A stretch of 64,000 nucleotides of DNA from Hoeflea ulvae. Lineage in GTDB: Bacteria; Pseudomonadota; Alphaproteobacteria; Rhizobiales; Rhizobiaceae. Position numbers and translations under genes: made by a program. The notes beneath the pieces are model-generated. The model saw only the letters and a program-made list of their open reading frames with translations, had not been told where the DNA came from and ran no database searches. The DNA lies in contig NZ_JAOVZQ010000001.1 of NCBI RefSeq assembly GCF_026619435.1, forward strand, positions 317,501 to 381,500, in the 5' to 3' direction. This document shows, piece by piece, positions 60,588 through 64,000 of the stretch; within the stretch, counting starts at the first letter, position 1, and the number at the start of each line of letters is the position of its first letter.

Positions 60588-61077
60588 AAACCCCGGATCA
60601 GGCTGGAAATCACGGATAGCGGCAACATTCGCGGCTATGACGATGCTGGCCGGATGCCAGGCTCAGCCGCTTTACGGAACGATGTCCGCCCAGACCCGGT
60701 CGGTGTCGGTTTCCGTGGCCGATTCCCGCGTGGGACAAACCGTGCGCAACGAGCTCGTGCTCGGTTTTGGCGGCGAACACCCGGATGCCGCCTACAAACT
60801 CGATCTGTCGGTGTCATCCATCGTCGGTGGGCTGTTGCCCGGCGGTGTCGACAATGAGTTTTCCGCCGCGCGCGCCACTGTCACAGCCCGCTATACGCTC
60901 TCGACGGTCGCCACCGGGGAAACGATCAAATCCGGCTCCCGGTTTGCCGATGCGCAGCTGGACCTTCCCTCGCAGAATTTCGCCCAGGAACGTGCCAAAC
61001 TCGAGGCCCAGGACCGTGCAGCGCGCTCGGTCGCGGCCCTCGTCCGGGCAGATGTCGCGGCAGCTCTTGCCCGATAG
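60574..61077 (+). CDS. lptE: LPS-assembly lipoprotein LptE
   Basis: A 167-residue outer-membrane lipoprotein that plugs LptD and guides LPS to the surface. The signal has a lipobox AGCQ (cysteine near residue 28). The mature part begins with [11 protein letters not shown], and ends in the helix [23 protein letters not shown], as in alphaproteobacterial LptE. ATG 60574 lies inside the leuS end. The leuS-lptE-holA order is widely conserved. Confidence 0.88.
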   Translation: MSSSENPGSGWKSRIAATFAAMTMLAGCQAQPLYGTMSAQTRSVSVSVADSRVGQTVRNELVLGFGGEHPDAAYKLDLSVSSIVGGLLPGGVDNEFSAARATVTARYTLSTVATGETIKSGSRFADAQLDLPSQNFAQERAKLEAQDRAARSVAALVRADVAAALAR

Positions 61078-61100
61078 ATCATAGACCGATTGCGCTGATC

Positions 61101-62129
61101 ATGGCTCAACTCAAATCCCATGAATATGCAAGCTTCATCCGCCGTGAAGGTACGCCCTACCGGATCATCCTGGTCTATGGTCCCGACCGGGGCCTGGTCT
61201 CGGAGCGTGCGGCACAGGTGGCTGCCAAGACCGGTGTCGATCTCAAGGATGATTTTGCCGTCCTCAAGCTCGAATCCTCGGATCTGTCCGGGGATCCGGG
61301 CCGGCTCGCCGACGAGTTCGGCGCCATCAGCCTGTTCGGTGGAGACCGGCTGGTCTGGATCAAGAATGCCGGCAATGAAAAGGGACTGATCGATTCGCTT
61401 TCTGCCCTTGCCGAGACCGATCCCGGCTCGTCGCATCTGCTGGTCGAAGCGGGAGACCTGAAAAAGGGAAGCGGGCTGCGCAAGCTGATCGAGAACGGGC
61501 GCTCGACGCTGGCGATCCCCTGCTATTCAGACGACGCCAGCGGCGTCCAGAGCCTCATCGACGAGGAGCTCGGCGGTTCGGGTCTGGTGATTGAAGGCGA
61601 TGCCCGCCGGCGGCTGACACAGCTTCTCGGTGGCGACCGGCTGGCAAGCCGTAACGAATTGAAAAAGCTCGCTCTTTACTGTCACGGCACCAGAACAGTC
61701 ACCGAGGAGAACGTCATCGACGCGATGGGCGACGTTGCCGCACTCTCCGTCGATGATGCGATTGATGCTGTGTTTTCCGGCGACACGGTGCGCCTGGAAT
61801 CCGCGCTTGAGCGGATCCTGTCTTCGAAAACATCGGTGTTCCTGGTGCTGCGCGGCTGCATTGTCCAGTTTGAACAGCTTGACGCCATGCGGGCACTGAT
61901 CGAGCATCACAACAAGCAGCCCGCCCAGGCGCTGGCCGAAAAGGGCCGCGGCATCCACTTCAAGCGCAAGCCGGTCGTGGAACGGGCATTGCGCCACTGG
62001 CCGATCAAGGCCATCAACCGCGAGATGCGGCGGCTCTATGACGCGGTTCTGGAAACCCGGCGGCGTCCGCATCTGGAATCGGCCATTGCCCGCCAGGCGC
62101 TGTTGCGCACCTGCCTGCTCAGCCGATAG
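61101..62129 (+). CDS. holA: DNA polymerase III subunit delta
   Basis: Clamp-loader delta subunit of 342 residues that opens the beta sliding clamp. The N-terminal AAA+-like fold starts with RIILVYGPDRGLVSERA, keeps the clamp-contacting region around SLFGGDRLVWIKNAG, and has a C-terminal collar domain (IVQFEQLDAMRALIE, then RRRPHLESAIARQALLRTCLL). It lacks a true Walker A, as expected for delta. It follows lptE by 23 bases and converges on parB. Confidence 0.92.
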   Translation: MAQLKSHEYASFIRREGTPYRIILVYGPDRGLVSERAAQVAAKTGVDLKDDFAVLKLESSDLSGDPGRLADEFGAISLFGGDRLVWIKNAGNEKGLIDSLSALAETDPGSSHLLVEAGDLKKGSGLRKLIENGRSTLAIPCYSDDASGVQSLIDEELGGSGLVIEGDARRRLTQLLGGDRLASRNELKKLALYCHGTRTVTEENVIDAMGDVAALSVDDAIDAVFSGDTVRLESALERILSSKTSVFLVLRGCIVQFEQLDAMRALIEHHNKQPAQALAEKGRGIHFKRKPVVERALRHWPIKAINREMRRLYDAVLETRRRPHLESAIARQALLRTCLLSR

Positions 62130-62151
62130 ATCGCAAGCATCTGTTCTGACG

Positions 62152-63045
62152 CTATTTTCCGCCCAGCAGCCGGCATATTTCATCCAGCTGCTCGAGCGAT
62201 TTGTAGTCGATGCGGATCTGGCCGCCCTGGCCCTTGTGTACGAGCGCCACATTCAGGCCAAGCACATCGGACAGGCTGCGCTCGAGCGCCACCGTATCGG
62301 CATCCTTGGTAGCGGACTGGCTGGCCGGCTTGGTATCAAGACCCTGCGGCTTGCTCGACTGATCGGCATCCTTTTGCGCCAGACGTTCCGCATCCCGCAC
62401 CGACAGGCCACGGTCGGCGATCAGCTTGGCCAGCCCGATCGGGTCGCTGGTCGAGACGATGGCGCGGGCGTGGCCGGCCGACAGCGCGCCTTCTGCCAGC
62501 ATGTTGCGGACTTCATCTGGAAGCTTGAGCAGGCGCAGCGAATTGGCCACATGGCTGCGGCTCTTGCCGATGACTTCGCCGAGATCATTCTGGGTATAGC
62601 CGTACTGGGCAATGAGCTGTTCATAGCCCTGCGCCTCTTCCAGGGCATTGAGATCCGCGCGCTGAACATTTTCGACAATGGCGATTTCGAGCGCTGTCTT
62701 GTCATCGACATCGCGCACGATCACCGGGATCTCGACCAGGCCTGCCATCTGCGCCGCACGCCAGCGGCGTTCACCGGCGATGATTTCATAGCGGCCGACA
62801 TCGCCTGTGCGCACCATCACCGGCTGCACGATCCCGTGCTGCCGGATCGATCGCGACAGATCCTCGAGATCTGCCGGGTCGAAGCTGCGCCGCGGATTGC
62901 GCGGATTGCGGCTGACATGTTCGATCGGAACGAAACGGTCAGCCGATACCGTGGGGGCCGTTTGCGCGGAAGCCGGCTGGTCAATTTCGCCGATCAGCGC
63001 TGCCAGGCCGCGTCCGAGACGCTTTTTCGAAACATCTTCTACCAT
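62152..63045 (-). CDS. parB: Chromosome partitioning protein ParB
   Basis: CTPase/DNA clamp that loads at parS sites, 297 residues. It opens with KKRLGRGLAALIGE, then the CTP-binding GERRWRAAQMAG and ENVQRADLNALEEA motifs, the helix-turn-helix YTQNDLGEVIGKSRSHVANSLRLLKLP-like region, and a C-terminal dimerisation domain. ATG 63045 is used; an ATG four codons upstream (63057) is possible. It follows parA by 34 bases. No canonical parS 16-mer was seen in the window. Confidence 0.95.
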   Translation of the reverse strand: MVEDVSKKRLGRGLAALIGEIDQPASAQTAPTVSADRFVPIEHVSRNPRNPRRSFDPADLEDLSRSIRQHGIVQPVMVRTGDVGRYEIIAGERRWRAAQMAGLVEIPVIVRDVDDKTALEIAIVENVQRADLNALEEAQGYEQLIAQYGYTQNDLGEVIGKSRSHVANSLRLLKLPDEVRNMLAEGALSAGHARAIVSTSDPIGLAKLIADRGLSVRDAERLAQKDADQSSKPQGLDTKPASQSATKDADTVALERSLSDVLGLNVALVHKGQGGQIRIDYKSLEQLDEICRLLGGK

Positions 63046-63079
63046 AATGTTATCCATTCCTGCGTCTGTCCCCGATGGT

Positions 63080-63874
63080 TCAGGCGGCCTTTCGATTGCG
63101 TTCACGCTGAATGACTTCAGATGCCAGCTGCAGATAGGCCTGGCTTCCGGCGCATTTGAGGTCATAGAGGATTGCCGGCTTGCCATAAGATGGCGCTTCC
63201 GAAACCCGGACATTGCGCGGAATCAGCGTCTTGTAGACCTTTTCGCCGAGATGGGCCCGGACATCATCCACCACCTGATGCGCAAGATTGTTGCGCGCAT
63301 CATACATGGTCATCACGATGCCTTGGATATCCAGCGTCGGATTGAGCGAATCGCGCACCTGTTCAACGGTTTCAAGCAGCTGGCTCAGCCCCTCAAGCGC
63401 GAAGAATTCGCATTGCAGCGGAACCAGAATCGAATGCGCCGCGGCCATGGCGTTCATTGTCAGCAGATTGAGCGATGGCGGGCAGTCGATCAGCACATAA
63501 TCATAATGGCGCGCATCTTCGGCCTGCAGCGCCTTCTTCAACCGGAACACCCGGTCCGACATGCCGGCAATTTCCATCTCGACCCCGAGCAGATCCATCG
63601 TCGAGGGAATGATGCTCAGATGCGGAACCGCTGTCTGCATTACCGTTTCGCTGACCGTGGCATTATGGGTCAGCAGATCATAGGCGGAGACACCGCGATC
63701 CTTGCGGTCAATCCCGAGGCCGGTGCTGGCATTGCCCTGCGGATCGATATCGACGATCAGCACCTCTTCGCCAATCGCCGCCAGCGCCGTTGCGAGATTG
63801 ATGGCGGTGGTGGTTTTGCCCACGCCACCTTTTTGATTGGCAATGGTGATGATCCGGTTCTTCGAAAGTTTCAT
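63080..63874 (-). CDS. parA: Chromosome partitioning ATPase ParA
   Basis: A 264-residue Walker-type ATPase that moves ParB-parS complexes along the nucleoid. The deviant Walker A is ANQKGGVGKTTTAINLA with the signature lysine, switch I is IVDIDPQGNASTGLG, and Walker B is YDYVLIDCPPSLNLLTMNA. It has no N-terminal helix-turn-helix, so it is the chromosomal (type Ib-like) kind. The start is ATG 63874, overlapping the rsmG stop (TGATG). Confidence 0.96.
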   Translation of the reverse strand: MKLSKNRIITIANQKGGVGKTTTAINLATALAAIGEEVLIVDIDPQGNASTGLGIDRKDRGVSAYDLLTHNATVSETVMQTAVPHLSIIPSTMDLLGVEMEIAGMSDRVFRLKKALQAEDARHYDYVLIDCPPSLNLLTMNAMAAAHSILVPLQCEFFALEGLSQLLETVEQVRDSLNPTLDIQGIVMTMYDARNNLAHQVVDDVRAHLGEKVYKTLIPRNVRVSEAPSYGKPAILYDLKCAGSQAYLQLASEVIQRERNRKAA

Positions 63875-64000
63875 CAAGAAGGGTCCGCGGCCTGGTTTTT
63901 TCTGGAAAGATTGCTGATATGCAGGATCGCCGATCCATCCTGCGCCAGACTATGGTGTTCTATCAGATCAAAGCCCCACAGGTCACGTGCTGATCGCAGT
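63874..64000 (-). CDS. rsmG: 16S rRNA (guanine-N7)-methyltransferase RsmG, C-terminal end only
   Basis: The minus strand at the window edge encodes the last 41 residues of RsmG: SARDLWGFDLIEHHSLA followed by AILHISNLSRK, then TGA at 63876-63874. This tail matches the family's conserved end and the standard order rsmG-parA-parB near the origin. The N-terminal four fifths lie outside the window. Confidence 0.82.
   Translation of the reverse strand, partial: LRSARDLWGFDLIEHHSLAQDGSAILHISNLSRKNQAADPS

Noticed and set aside
62152..64000. parS sites near parAB
   Set aside because: No TGTTTCACGTGAAACA-like 16-mer was seen in the window. They may lie beyond the edge.

Overview
This window looks like chromosomal core DNA of a Rhizobiales-type alphaproteobacterium. 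The evidence is high GC, conserved alphaproteobacterial neighbourhoods (ubiH-tesB-glnK-amtB-ftsK-lolA-xthA, rsmB-heparinase-purH, leuS-lptE-holA and rsmG-parA-parB), a CenR/OtpR-type regulator, a TrcR (DUF1013) protein, the very large NAD-glutamate dehydrogenase, and NodF/NodE-like proteins. A marine or soil genus such as Hoeflea or a relative is possible, but the sequence alone does not fix the genus. I saw no insertion sequences, prophage, CRISPR array or rRNA. The only RNA gene I can support is one tRNA-Gly(GCC).

Layout. 0-5.4 kb: hemD (partial)-hemC diverge from tsaD, followed by YciI, EVE and an ETF-beta/ribosomal-protein-type methyltransferase, a BrnT/BrnA toxin-antitoxin pair with its own operator, a DUF1761 membrane protein and an L,D-transpeptidase. 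5.6-16.3 kb: a CenR/OtpR response regulator and a cyclic-nucleotide-binding protein, xthA, lolA, ftsK, two consecutive glnK-amtB operons with sigma-54-like promoters, and tesB. 16.4-26.8 kb: ubiH, an SDR/AraC divergent pair, TetR, a thioredoxin-LON-Trm112 operon, PrdX, tRNA-Gly, a K+-channel-like protein, a zincin, an M20 amidohydrolase, DUF1737 and a CitE-like lyase. 26.9-33.4 kb: leuD, a NodF-like ACP and NodE-like ketosynthase, leuB, Lrp, PhzF and asd. 33.6-45.6 kb: a lytic transglycosylase, carbonic anhydrase, pyridoxal kinase, NAD-GDH, a UMF1 transporter and purH. 45.7-57 kb: heparinase II/III, rsmB, htpX, an SdhAF4-like protein, a secreted nuclease, acs, trcR, an SDR and prpE. 57-64 kb: yggS, leuS-lptE-holA, then parB-parA-rsmG (partial), the usual origin-proximal partition locus.

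The most striking feature is that six otherwise well-conserved genes (ftsK, tesB, an M20 amidohydrolase, the NodE-like ketosynthase, NAD-GDH and purH) are each broken by what looks like a single inserted base. The six sites share only two local sequences. Four contain CACTGG/CCAGTG and two contain GCGAGATC. In each case removing one base can restore both the reading frame and a CCWGG or GANTC site, both of which are methylation-type motifs. I read this as a motif-linked sequence artefact (or, less likely, motif-linked mutation) rather than six real pseudogenes. Other points of interest are the NodFE-like pair inside the leucine locus, the partial near-identity of the two glnK-amtB operons, and a 21-codon ORF with a full-length Shine-Dalgarno sequence and its own terminator downstream of acs.

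Functionally the window is mainly housekeeping: haem, tRNA modification and charging, purine, leucine and aspartate-family synthesis, nitrogen sensing and ammonium uptake, envelope assembly (LolA, LptE, lytic transglycosylase, L,D-transpeptidase), redox and protein quality control (chaperedoxin, HtpX), acetate and propionate activation, and chromosome segregation (FtsK, ParAB).
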